From Chara braunii (Eukaryota; Streptophyta; Charophyceae; Charales; Characeae), in assembly GCA_003427395.1 (NCBI GenBank), contig BFEA01000249.1, forward strand, positions 154,722 through 192,409: a stretch of DNA of 37,688 nt, written 5' to 3'. Position numbers and translations under genes: made by a program. The notes under the pieces were generated by a model. That model had not been told where the DNA came from, did not search any database, and saw only the letters and a list, made by a program, of their open reading frames with translations. This document shows positions 1 through 8,729 of this stretch, piece by piece (position 1 is the stretch's first letter; every line of letters begins with the position of its first letter).

Positions 1-162
1 GTCTTCCACACCGTCTTCCCCAGGTGCGGGTCCTCACTTGGCCTGTGAGCCCCTTGGCCCTCTCGGCGTCCCATCCTGGTGGCCCCCCTTTGTCCGGGCT
101 ACGTCTTCATGCGCCGGTACCGCACTTGTCGTCTTCTCCCTTCCTTTCTCCTTGTGGCGCAT
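1..162. other. Flanking DNA left of the retroelement
   Basis: This GC-richer, pyrimidine-rich stretch has no counterpart at the equivalent place beside the second LTR, where the PBS lies instead. Similarity between the two copies begins exactly at the TGTC at 163. I therefore read 1-162 as the DNA into which the left element inserted, or another repeat. Short ORFs cross it but none looks like a recognisable protein. Confidence 0.6.
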
Positions 163-611
163 TGTCGCACTTTTTCCAGTCGAGCCGCTTCGGGCGACCG
201 GAAAGCCAACAGGCTATCACGCAGGATTTTGTTTGTGCTTGCAATAAATGGAAATAAATTAAATAATGCAAATCCCTTCCTGTTGTGTGCGTCTGGCTTC
301 GAGCGAGACCCTTCAATTGTGGTCTTCGTCGGTTCCCGGTCTTAGGAATCTTTTATTTTGATTCTGAACAGTAGAGAGTTATGCCAATAATAATCATAAA
401 ATTATGGGGTGCTATGCCTGCATCAATTATGTCAATCAGATTTTGAGAATTGTGACAAAACATCCTCGAAGGCAATCATCAAGCAAGAATAATGCAGAAA
501 ATAAGATTGACTGACTTGAGGGAAGAATGAGAACTCATAATAATCTCGTAAAGTACACGTAAGCAAGCGTGGTCAGCACCTCTCAAGAGTCCTCACTCAT
601 CCCTCTGGTCA
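163..611 (-). repeat. 3' LTR of copy A (minus-strand element)
   Basis: The left edge is fixed by comparison: identity with the middle LTR starts at TGTCGCAC (163), preceded here by unrelated flank and there by a PBS. Read on the minus strand the LTR ends in GCGACA, a proper CA end. The right edge is less certain. I place it at 611 because the minus-strand sequence there starts TGACC and is immediately preceded by a polypurine tract. An alternative right edge is 457, where TTGTGACA mirrors the TGTCGCA of the other end, but no polypurine tract adjoins it. Minus-strand AATAAA-like sequence near 350 could be a poly(A) signal. Confidence 0.65.
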
Positions 612-633
612 GTCTCTCTCAGTCTCTCTTTTC
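612..633 (-). promoter_or_regulatory. Polypurine tract of copy A
   Basis: Read on the minus strand this is an almost pure run of A and G (GAAAAGAGAGACTGAGAGAG at its core) directly before the TG of the proposed 3' LTR, the position where Ty3/Gypsy elements prime plus-strand DNA. It begins 11 bases after the stop of the 212-aa ORF and is identical in position in copy B (19523-19544). Confidence 0.6.
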
Positions 634-644
634 ACTGTTCATCA

Positions 645-1283
645 TTAGTGTTGTGAACCACGCCCACGTACAATCTGAGATTGAGGCCTCGTGACAAAGA
701 GCCACCTGAAGCCAGCAAACTCTAAGCATGACCAGCCGAGGTATATGACATGAAAGTTAACCATAGAACAAAACTCCTCCCACAATGTAAGCAGCCTGTC
801 CACTGAGAAGACTTCCCGTCTGAGGTAGGGATACTCGGTGGGCTCGGTCAGTGCCTCAATGTCGATCACTGCTGGAGAGATATACCTCTCTGCCAAACCA
901 ATCATATCCAACCAACTCGTACCATCTGTGAGGAGAGAAGGAACAGGAGGCTTGGGATAATCGATATAGAGCTTGGTTCCAAAACTGCGAATGAGCGTTG
1001 TGCCGTTTTCATCGAACTCTGTCTCTCTCTGCTCCAGATACCCGGTTGCCGAGATCCACAGCGCGTCAAAATGATCGTGTGTCTCCTTGCCCTTTCTCAG
1101 ATAGGACCTCAGGTCGTGAATAGTACCGTCAGCAAAACTGGTCTGGACGACAAAGATTGACAGGTCTCCCTGTCTGAAACCGATGGCACTGACATAACGA
1201 TAGCGAAAGGCCTCCTTGCAAGAGAGCCGATTGAGATTAGTCAGCACTGACTCACTTACGGAAAATGAGTGGACCGTACTCAT
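645..1283 (-). CDS. 212-aa ORF with the leader-type repeated domain
   Basis: This is the last ORF of the element, ending just before the PPT. I do not recognise a named family. It matches units of the 5' leader: residues 15-55 (FRYRYV, then LSIFVVQTSFADG and HDLR) parallel PYVVVKYE and LYVPTFYLTDLD...DIRI in the leader ORFs. The segment YPKPPVPSLLTDGTSWLDMI parallels APPLPDINLSKDDWFAVI. The last 50 residues (LLTLWEEF, FHVIYLGW, RWLFVT) look like the start of a second unit. There is no clear signal peptide or membrane segment. The ATG at 1283 becomes ATT in copy B, so the true start may be internal. The ORF is open in both copies, but amino-acid differences are many, so the sequence does not prove selection. 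Confidence 0.6.
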   Translation of the reverse strand: MSTVHSFSVSESVLTNLNRLSCKEAFRYRYVSAIGFRQGDLSIFVVQTSFADGTIHDLRSYLRKGKETHDHFDALWISATGYLEQRETEFDENGTTLIRSFGTKLYIDYPKPPVPSLLTDGTSWLDMIGLAERYISPAVIDIEALTEPTEYPYLRREVFSVDRLLTLWEEFCSMVNFHVIYLGWSCLEFAGFRWLFVTRPQSQIVRGRGSQH

Positions 1284-1314
1284 GAGGAAAATGTCTGGTA
1301 TCCGTTGAATTGTC

Positions 1315-1745
1315 TCTGGCTTGCTTGCAGATTTGATTGTTGAACTATTTGTTGAACTGATTGTTGAATTGCTTGCTGAATTAGGGATATAGTTGCTGAC
1401 CCAAATGTCGAACTGAAAACTGAACTAAGTATCTTTTCTGATGACTAACCTGAATGTCAATCTGAATTATGATCTTAATACCTTTCCCCGATCGCCGATC
1501 TGAAAGTTCTTCTGATTGCTTGTTGGTCTGATTGCTCATCTGATTACTTGTCTGGTAGCTGATCTGTTTGCTTGATCCAGAAACTGATTGATTGTTGAAG
1601 AAGGAAAAAAAATTAAACCGAATGCTGATTCGAACGCTGTTCCTAGTGCTGCTCTGTCGGTTAAACTGAATGCTGACCTAAATACCTTTTCTGAGTACCG
1701 ATCAAGACGCTGATCTGAGTTCTGACTGAATATTGATCGTCTGCT
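1315..1745. repeat. Degenerate CTGAA/TTGAT-rich short tandem repeat
   Basis: The plus strand is dominated by variants of CTGAATGCTGAT, TTGTTGAACTGA and similar words about 10-12 bases long, for over 400 bases. No gene is visible. The same block is present in copy B (about 20220-20660). It resembles an old, mutated simple repeat. Confidence 0.65.
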
Positions 1746-2070
1746 GCTCAGTCACTACCAACAGTAATGTACTCTGCACACCAAAGACATAGTCCGTTAG
1801 TGAGTCAATTCTCTGGTTGTCTGAGATCGAGTTGCTCTTATCTGGGTCCCAGCTTCACGCCGATCAAGTGCTGGTCAGGAAACCCAAACAAATACTAGTA
1901 TGTTAAGTGTTGAGATAACTGCAGTTTTGCTGTTGCTTAAATGGCGATTACTACAATTGTCATCCGTGTTTTGTCAATATAATGGGTGCCCTGTCGTGGT
2001 CTGTTTCTGGAAACCAACCCGCTCTCTCTAACTTGTCCTTACCTCTCTTTGGGTTGATAGTTAGACCCTT
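1746..2070. other. Post-pol spacer, no gene seen
   Basis: This is ordinary AT-moderate sequence shared with copy B. Copy B carries about 37 extra bases near 20705-20745. I see no ORF, hairpin or repeat worth naming. Confidence 0.5.
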
Positions 2071-2325
2071 TTACTGATTTCCAATAATCCTCCTCCCTGC
2101 CTCCTCAACGGACCCCACTGATGAGAGGATACGGTGTAGCTTTTCATTTGATCTGTAAATGTAAAAAGTGTATTCAATACGAGTCTGGTTTTTCACTTGC
2201 TCTAAAGGGAGTTCCATCATGAGTCTCTTCAGATAACTGAGGTTCTGCGTGACTCTCTCCTCCCAACCTTCACATTTGTCTTGATGCATTGTACATGTCA
2301 CCATGAGCCTTTCCTCACCCCCCAT
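2071..2325 (-). CDS. Small hypothetical ORF, 84 aa
   Basis: This is an 84-residue ORF in the sense direction of the element. It has a helical, charged middle (GWEERVTQNLSYLKRLM) loosely reminiscent of the CW..A...V...RERLE segment of the leader domains, but the match is too weak to assign. In copy B the same frame is interrupted by TAA, so it is probably a decayed fragment or chance ORF. Confidence 0.25.
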   Translation of the reverse strand: MGGEERLMVTCTMHQDKCEGWEERVTQNLSYLKRLMMELPLEQVKNQTRIEYTFYIYRSNEKLHRILSSVGSVEEAGRRIIGNQ

Positions 2326-4125
2326 CTCTCTCTTTATTTTGGCCTCCTTTAATGAATAGGCAGTTAATAATCACTGATCGTGAAAACCTGCGTAATGAGA
2401 CAGAAAGGGGGCAGAGTAACCGTCCGAGGATTCTACACTAACCTCGTGAAATCCACTCTGATTTTACTGAGTCTGCGTCAAGAGCCTGGACCTTCTCGTT
2501 GAGTATTGCTTGTCTTCAACAATCCAGACAGTGGAAAGTTGAGGTTGTGCCAGGTCCTCTGGTTCTACCTCAGTTCGGCTGACCCTGGGTTGAATTACCC
2601 NTGCCAGCGTCGAATTGCCCAGGCATTTTTTGAATTCACCCGACCCTGGTTTAAGAGGTCCGGTTTACAATAACCCGCGTCTAGTTTCTGGTATCCTGTG
2701 TTTGATTAGCCACTGGTCGAGTTTCCATCAGTCTGCAGATCATCAAAACCTTAACGGAAGCTCAGACCCTCGAGTTCTAGCTAAATGTTTGGACAGACTA
2801 TGCTCGAATATTAATTCCCAAAGTCACCCAGTGCATTATCTATCATTGATCCGCCCCCCAGTAACACTTGAGGCAAGACAGTCACCAACCTCTCTTCCTC
2901 TTTTGCCATTAACCAATAAAAGCCCCTTCTGTCCAGTCCGCTATCTCTACTGATGAGAAGATGCACCATTCGCCCACTCTGTTTATAGGAGTAGGTAGAG
3001 TATGCTACAGACTTCTAATCTCCCACCATTTTTCAACGCTCCTTTTTATCAGCCTCAAGACGTTCAACTTTTCTTGTTAATTACGGACCTTGATTTCTGT
3101 ATCGTGCGTAAGGTCCCTAGACGCGGTTACTCGAATAAGAACCCGTCTGATGCAAGCTCTAACTCAAAAGCTGAAATCCCCGGGTTCAATATTCACCTGT
3201 AAGAAAACATCCCCACTTCATTCAAAGAAAATAAAATTTTGACCTTTTCACGTCAATACCACTTTTACGAGAAGCATGACTTGGCGGGTAAGGGAACTGT
3301 GTTCAGAGTCCTCCTCCTCGTAACCAAGGTCATGCTAGCTATGACGGTGGACTCGACCTGTTTCTTTAGGAGCTGAAAACTGGTTCGACCCAAAAAGAAT
3401 TAAGCGTTTTAATCACCATCAAGCAGGAATTTAGCCAAGGCATAGTAAAATTTTCGCAGTATTGCTTTCCTCTTCCCCATCCATTCAAGGATCAAAACCA
3501 TAAAATATAGACGTTGAGCACACTTGGACCTTCGCCTCCGTTGACAGTAACTCAATCACGCGAATATATGCAACCTTGCAATCATACCATTATGCAATCA
3601 CGCAAAAACAACACGTGGTGTAACCCAGCGAAGTGGTTATACAAGGCAACCACTTACATAGTCACATGACGTAACCGCATGCGGAGAAGAGGAAGAGTCT
3701 CAGTTGCACTTGTAATCTCCTCCGAGCCTCTTGCCAATATCAGGATTATCTAACTTTTCACCTTCATTAAACTCTTAGGCTGATAACTCGTACATTGGAT
3801 TTCTCTTCGAGACCAGAACGTTTCCAGGTCATCATTACCAGTCGTGGTTCTTTTACCTACTCACCTACTTACACAGCCTACTGAAAACTTAACCTCAATC
3901 AGAACGCAACATTTTCGGTTAATATCTGTCAGTCGTTCGGATTTAAACAAAATAAAACAAGACAGAAGGAAGTTGAGATTGATAAAAGAAAATAATTGTG
4001 TCGCAATTGGTTGGCGTTTTATCTGTGAGTTCAACCGAAGCGGTTGTAAAGAAGTGCCCAATGACCTTCGATAGCAGTGCCCATTACGGATAAAAAGTCA
4101 CACGAAGATGACATGATAGTTGACC
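2326..4125. other. Long post-pol non-coding stretch
   Basis: I find no supported gene in these 1.8 kb. Plus-strand ORFs of 66-112 codons are not conserved in start or frame in copy B. The whole stretch is collinear with copy B except for about 79 bases present only there (near 22463-22541). Confidence 0.5.
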
Positions 4126-4430
4126 ATCAAACTGACATTTCGTTAAAACTGACGTTTTTTTCTAAATTCACGAAAGTGGACTTGGTCGAAATTTCATTGC
4201 TCATCGGGTGAGAAAGTGGTTATCTCACTTTTTCCATTTGATGTACCTCAACGTAAAGTACCATTAACATACATCCGATGGTCAGATCCTCGGGAGTCGC
4301 CACCACACCCGATGATCTAATCACCCGACGTCATGGGGACAAAAAAACACTAAAAAATGTTGTTTTTTGGTACATTCAATTTCGTGAATTTAGAAAAAAA
4401 ATGTCAGTTTTAACGAAATGTCAGTTATCA
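4126..4430. mobile_element. MITE-like element with TIRs and ATCA target duplication
   Basis: A 297-bp insertion (4130-4426) has long terminal inverted repeats: the left end AACTGACATTTCGTTAAAAC is mirrored at the right end, and similarity extends to roughly 47 bases. It is flanked by ATCA on both sides (4126-4129 and 4427-4430). Copy B has the uninterrupted site with a single ATCA (GACCATCAGAGG near 23150), proving insertion after the copies separated. It has no ORF, so it is non-autonomous. The 4-bp duplication and TIR sequence do not let me name the superfamily. Confidence 0.88.
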
Positions 4431-4719
4431 GAGGAAGAACACGGATAAGTAGCAGGAGTCGCGTTCGAGAAGAAAGTCGTGTTAGCTTCTCGGCCTTCAA
4501 CCTTCCTCCGCACACCCCAGTAACTCAGGCGACTACTCTAGTATAGAGCCCAGCATTCAATCCGACCTCCCTCGCCCCACTCATCCTTTTACATAGGCAC
4601 ATTGACACTGATAGCGAGCTTACACGCCTGCGTCCTACAAGAGTACAGGCTCCACTGTCATCTCTTCCCTCAAAACTGACTTCCCCCCTTCGTTCAGGCT
4701 TTCTCCATCTCTCTCTAGC
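4431..4719. other. Post-pol spacer, no gene seen
   Basis: This is pyrimidine-rich, collinear with copy B (about 23155-23480). No ORF, repeat or hairpin stands out. Confidence 0.45.
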
Positions 4720-5360
4720 CTACCCACGGACTGTGTAGTTCGCCTCCCAGGTGTACCCGCTCCATGACTCGACCCTTCGGCTTGTCCGAACTAGCTTCAG
4801 AGTCCCTTTCTCAATCACCTGCCAACGCACCAAAAACTCACAGCGGTCATGCGGACACAAGACGTCATCTGTAAGAGTCGAGGCAGCAGCGCCGACGATG
4901 TTGAAGACCATTGTCAAAACCTCCGTCTCCCTCTCAAGGGTACTTCCCAGTGTTGACCTCTCTCTCACTCTCGAGTGTAGCCTGTGTGTCCGTAACTGAT
5001 CACTCACCCTCTCTCATACCGCCTCTGGCCTTGCCACGTGCAGCCTGTGTATGCACATAACCGCCCCTTCGCTAAATCCCCCTGCATGATCGAATTTCCT
5101 AGCTCGTCACACACTGCAGTCCAATTGACATCTCGCCTGCATCTCCGCTCCACCCTGTCCCGAGCTTCGGAAATGGCAGCCTGCAGCCTCTGGTCACCTC
5201 GCATCTCCTCCTCTCTTCCCCCTTCTATGCAGTCCTTCAGTTGGACTACCTCTCCCCCATCGTAGTTCAGGACCGTAGTGATCTGAGGGCCTTCGCCCGA
5301 CATCGGAACCCAGCGCACCGTGTGCCGCCAACAGTCAGGCCTATAGCCGTGTAGCGCCAT
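4720..5360 (-). pseudogene. Decayed ORFs resembling the repeated domain
   Basis: Two minus-strand ORFs abut here. The first (5360 to 5004) starts MALHGYRPDCWRH and contains ITTVLNYDGGEVVQLK, then AISEARDRVERR. Its spacing resembles FVVQTSFADG...HDLR and the following charged helix of the 212-aa ORF. The second (to 4720) contains CEFLVRWQVIEKGTLKLVRT, which resembles PYEIVRYEAIKRSG...LYVLT. The second ORF has no ATG at its head, so the pair looks frameshifted. In copy B the first ORF diverges at a 948-bp segment absent here, so copy A probably lost part of it. Homology to the leader domain is my inference from pattern only. Confidence 0.35.
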
Positions 5361-5639
5361 CAGTTACACCACAGCTACTTCCTAGTAGGAATAGTTAGAT
5401 CGATACTCGACGCACGCATGCACGATATGCCGACCGATCTCTCACCTCGCCGCCCTGCTCTCCAGCATGCGAGAACACTGGCCAACCCAGGCGACCGAGA
5501 ACGGAGGTCTATTCCATCAATAGATCTTACGGACTAAAGACAGCAAACGCACTTCTTTGTGCCCCTGTAAAAGAAAAATGGGGGACCGTTTTCGCTTATA
5601 AAGATAATGGAGACCCTGCGTCTGCTATTAGTGCCAATG
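5361..5639. other. Post-pol spacer, no gene seen
   Basis: Collinear with copy B. No gene or clear repeat is visible. Confidence 0.4.
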
Positions 5640-6740
5640 TGCAGTGGTCCCATAACGGGATACCGGCGGATCTCCAGCCCTCTTCAAATCGTATCATCAG
5701 CCTACCTCTATCGGGTACCCGTGTGCGATGGCAAGGAGGGGGCTTATGACCCTTCCGAGGGGTGATAAGCCTCCTACCAATGCGGCCGCGGGTCGCCCTC
5801 TCCTTCTTTTGGAGCCTAACCACACGGCGTCAGTGCGGAGCTCACACGATGATTATATGCAAGGCAGGCCTACTTTGGCCATGGGTCGCTGACTCGTAAA
5901 TCAAACCGTTGGCCTCCCTCGAAAGAACAGGTCAACAGGCCAAATTCGAAAATAGAAAATTTAAGCAAAAATAACAGAAATAGTAATCAAAACAATAATA
6001 ATAATAATAATAATAATAATCGCAGGGAAAAGAAAAGGAAATAAAGAGCAGCGTTCCAGAATCTCTCTGCGCAGCAACCTCGCCCGAACCACGACCCGCG
6101 TTCACACATGAGTCTGAAAACCCAATTTCCCCCTTTCTTTTTCCTCTTTTTCCTACTTTTCACCTTTTAGCCCTCATTGTATCTGCCTCTTAACCTAGCC
6201 ATTGAGGTTCACGCGATTCAGGCTAACAGGTCTACCTCAGACAACTTACGAGAGGCCGGTAAGGCTCAAACCATAGGACCGCAGTTGCGGTCTGAAGACC
6301 CGAATCGGCGGCCTTCCCTATGAAGTGACAGATCGATGGGCGGAAAACTGGAAATGGGGGAACTAATTAATAACAATAATAATAATAATAATAAAAGCGG
6401 AAAGAAAAGGTGGCGCTTCAAATTTCCTTCGCGCCACAGCTTCGCCTGAATAGCGATGCAAGTTCACACACAAGCCCAAACCCGATTTTCATCCTTACCT
6501 CTCTTTCTTTCTTTTTACACTTCCCCTACAACTGCTGGGGTCCTACCGAGCGGAACCTAGACGCGCAAACCCGGTACAAGTGATATTTGAAGGGTTGAGC
6601 CCGTCTAGACTGCAATACCACTGCTCGAGTTCGAAGCCCAGTCCTATCGGTCTCCCCACGAAATGACAATTCAGTCAAGGAAGGCAAAAATGGGATAATG
6701 ATAACAATAAATAGTTAAAAAAAAAAAAAAAAAAAAAGTT
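5640..6740. repeat. Diverged tandem units with (AAT)n or poly(A) tails
   Basis: Two blocks about 340-375 bases long follow one another, each entered through an A-rich microsatellite: (AAT)n around 5990-6020, (AAT)n around 6370-6395, and a run of about 20 A at 6717-6738. After each of the first two tails comes a related sequence (GAAAGAAAAGG, then a GCGC...CGCC pair, then TTCACAC, then CCCAA and TTTTC). The last block has GAGTTCGAAGCCC, which resembles a Pol III B box. A perfect inverted repeat GACCGCA-GT-TGCGGTC sits at 6277-6292. SINE-like origin is possible but unproven. It is present in copy B with different tail lengths. Confidence 0.45.
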
Positions 6741-7241
6741 AGACGCAACTATAACTAGGGTTTGGAGGCCATCAGATTTCCCCCGAACAAAAGCTAGTAG
6801 TCCAACCACATTAATCAGACCTCTGATTTTCTATTTTTCTTTTCTTGTTACTTTTTGTTTAGCTTTCTATTTTTTTGACTGTTGTCCGTATCATGCACCT
6901 GACCCATAACCTCCCTAGGGCGCGATCGACGCGCAGCAGAAAAGACAACATCGGTCTTCTCACCTCCACGTCCCAGGGCGAACCCGACGGCTACCACGGT
7001 CACAGACCGGTTGTGCTCTGTTGTACAGCAGGGCGCCGAGCCTGCGTGGACCAATGGAAGTCCTGCGGCGCACCCTTTTGTTGAGGCAAACGCCAAGCAG
7101 GTCCGGTCCACATCATGGTATAGCCAGGTACCAAGTAGGGACTTGGCACACGGAGGAGAGCCGGGACACCGCGCCCTCCGACATAATAGCAAACCCCCAC
7201 CCAGCGTCCCCGCTGGGTGAAAGTTTTGCGACGAAATCCGG

Positions 7242-7250
7242 TATATAAAA
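7242..7250 (+). promoter_or_regulatory. TATA box of the antisense unit
   Basis: TATATAAAA on the plus strand, opposite to the retroelement, is identical in copy B (26940-26948). A pyrimidine-rich leader of about 480 bases follows, then the plus-strand ORF at 7749. An inverted repeat CCCAGCG/CGCTGGG lies just upstream (7200-7217). Confidence 0.5.
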
Positions 7251-7748
7251 CAACCACAATCGTCAATGTTCTCATCCGCTTCCGATGTGGCTTGCGTTGA
7301 CGTCCACGCCTCACTGTTGTGCAATTCGCTCACCTTTCCTCTTTGTGCCATCCATCTCTCTGCGCTACGCTTCTCTCATAGCGTTTGTTTGTTTTTTCTA
7401 CTCTCATCTTCCTTTTTACGGTCGCACTCTCCTCCAGCGCTCGTTCTCATTTTACAATCTAGCCTTCTCTTTTTGCGCCTCGGTGCTAGCTTTCTTATGC
7501 CAACCTTCTCTCTCTGCGTTAACCGTTCTTTCTCATAGTTTTCTTCCTCGCTCAACAGCTATCTTCTCACTTAATACCTACCTATCCTCTTAGCGTTTTT
7601 CTCCTCTCTTATGTAGTGTACCATAATTCTTCATAGCCGGTGCATTTATAGTCTTGCCATTATAAATCTCACTCATATAGTATTCTCAGTCATAGAGATA
7701 GATCATGTGTCTTTTATCCTTTGCTTAACAGTTGCTTCGCTTTACATC
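7251..7748 (+). other. Pyrimidine-rich leader of the antisense unit
   Basis: This stretch is strongly C/T-rich on the plus strand, with loosely repeated TTCTCTCATAG and CTTAGCG words. It has short ORFs (for example 7266-7538) conserved only because the two copies are similar. I read it as an untranslated leader rather than a gene. Confidence 0.35.
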
Positions 7749-8219
7749 ATGCCTGAGGCACGGCGTAGAAAGGGTAGAGGTAGGGGAGGAAGAGGAGGGA
7801 AAGCAAAAGAAGAACCGCCAGCTAGGACACAGCAGGATTATAGCTCGGAGGAGGAGGAGGAAGAGGAGCCGCGAGGCTATGGCCGCTTAAGGCCACATCC
7901 CCGCTACCCGTTAGGAGGGTGGTATGAGAGAACTCCATATCCTGACAAAATGGAGTTCCTTTACAAGAACTTCGATGCGTGCTACGGTACCCCCAACGCT
8001 TCTTCACATCCTTACATCCCTAAGGCTCCTTCCACCCTAGCCGTAAGCAAAGCCATCGTGCCTGCTTCACGTTCCTCTATCCCGTGTGTTGTCTCATCTC
8101 CACATCACCCTAATCACTGCATTCTCTTTAGCATCTTCTTCTTTCTCTTTCTTTTCCAGCTTGAACTCATGGTTGTCTTTTATGTCCTATATAAGCGCGA
8201 CTTCTTCTCTGTTTTCTGA
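7749..8219 (+). CDS. Antisense ORF, basic/acidic low-complexity protein
   Basis: The protein starts MPEARRRKGRGRGGRGGKAK, an RG-rich basic tail typical of nucleic-acid-binding proteins, then an EEEEEEE run. A segment rich in Y, P and G (GYGRLRPHPRYPLGGWYERT) follows. I do not recognise a family. I chose the ATG at 7749: the upstream in-frame ATG at 7707 is not conserved in copy B. The read-through 3' part is hydrophobic and may be intronic: GTAAGC at 8043, CTAATC near 8110 and TTTAG at 8131 would form an 89-nt intron, giving about 108 residues. Copy B has the same ORF and sites. About nine amino-acid changes against about three silent ones over the first 98 codons argue against strong constraint. 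Confidence 0.5.
   Translation: MPEARRRKGRGRGGRGGKAKEEPPARTQQDYSSEEEEEEEPRGYGRLRPHPRYPLGGWYERTPYPDKMEFLYKNFDACYGTPNASSHPYIPKAPSTLAVSKAIVPASRSSIPCVVSSPHHPNHCILFSIFFFLFLFQLELMVVFYVLYKRDFFSVF
8188..8195 (+). promoter_or_regulatory. Second plus-strand TATA-like box
   Basis: TATATAAG within CCTATATAAGCGCG, identical in copy B (27893-27900). It lies inside the 3' part of the antisense ORF, about 155 bases before an AATAAA. Confidence 0.35.
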
Positions 8220-8345
8220 GTCTGATTTCGGCTCATAAAATTTCCATTTCACTGTCTATTCCATAGCGTCCCAGGCCTGAGAGTTTGGCTTCTTTAAGGC
8301 CAGGGATGCAGGTTCCTCGTGAACCAGGCCGCTTGTCGGCCACCA

Positions 8346-8351
8346 AATAAA
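8346..8351 (+). terminator. Poly(A) signal of the antisense unit
   Basis: AATAAA on the plus strand, conserved in copy B (28050-28055). It is preceded by two small hairpins, GGTTC-ctcgt-GAACC and GGCCG-cttgt-CGGCC. The order TATA, ORF, AATAAA makes 7242-8351 look like a self-contained transcription unit. Confidence 0.4.
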
Positions 8352-8489
8352 ATTTTAAGAAGAATTTTGTCTGAATGTTTGACTTGTTCAACCGTTGGAT
8401 TTTCACATGGAGGTTACCTCAGCTCTTGATGAGGCATTTATGCCAAGGATGACCCCAGTAACGAGGGTACTCACTCTATCTGCTATGCT

Positions 8490-8665
8490 GGGAGTAGGGT
8501 ATACCAAACCCTCTTTTCTATTCTCTGGTTTGAGAGACATCTTCTCAGCTCCTCACTTGATGGAGATATCAAACCCTTGTTTTCTTTCTCTGGCCTAAGT
8601 GAGGCGTCTCCTCAACTTTTCAGAACAAAGGGAGGAGATACCAAACCCTTTTTTTTTTTTTTGGT
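8490..8665. repeat. Degenerate tandem repeat, period about 65-72 bp
   Basis: Three units begin with ATACCAAACCC, ATATCAAACCC and ATACCAAACCC at 8501, 8566 and 8638. Each is followed by a T-rich run, CTCTGG or GTCTGG, a GAG or GGG, and a CTTCTCAG or CTCCTCAA word. They are also present in copy B around 28195-28365. Confidence 0.6.
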
Positions 8666-8729
8666 CTGGGAACTTCAGATAAGTATTTGTATACCTGCAA
8701 AACCAGCAAGTCCCACAGACAACAACCAT

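Noticed and set aside
24-345. Three overlapping plus-strand ORFs at the left edge
   Set aside because: They cross the boundary between flanking DNA and the LTR and have no recognisable features.
163-457. Shorter LTR ending at TTGTGACA
   Set aside because: Its end mirrors TGTCGCA well, but the next bases (AAACATCCTCG) are not a polypyrimidine run on this strand, so no PPT would adjoin. Kept only as an alternative edge.
2615-3202. Plus-strand ORFs of 112 and 66 codons
   Set aside because: Start and frame are not conserved in copy B and the composition is unstructured. Chance ORFs.
4720-5007. Separate small gene starting at 5007
   Set aside because: The start codon there would be GTG, not ATG, and the frame is more simply a frameshifted continuation of the neighbouring decayed ORF.
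5990-6395. CRISPR-like or centromeric satellite array
   Set aside because: The regular spacing is due to (AAT)n microsatellite tails. There are no identical repeats with unique spacers.
6600-6660. tRNA gene suggested by GAGTTCGAAGCCC
   Set aside because: A B-box-like word is present, but I cannot fold a cloverleaf with an acceptor stem and see no A box at the right distance.
6848-7351. 167-codon minus ORF opposite the antisense unit's promoter
   Set aside because: In copy B the frame is split into two unrelated ORFs, and no motif or relation to the repeated domain is visible.
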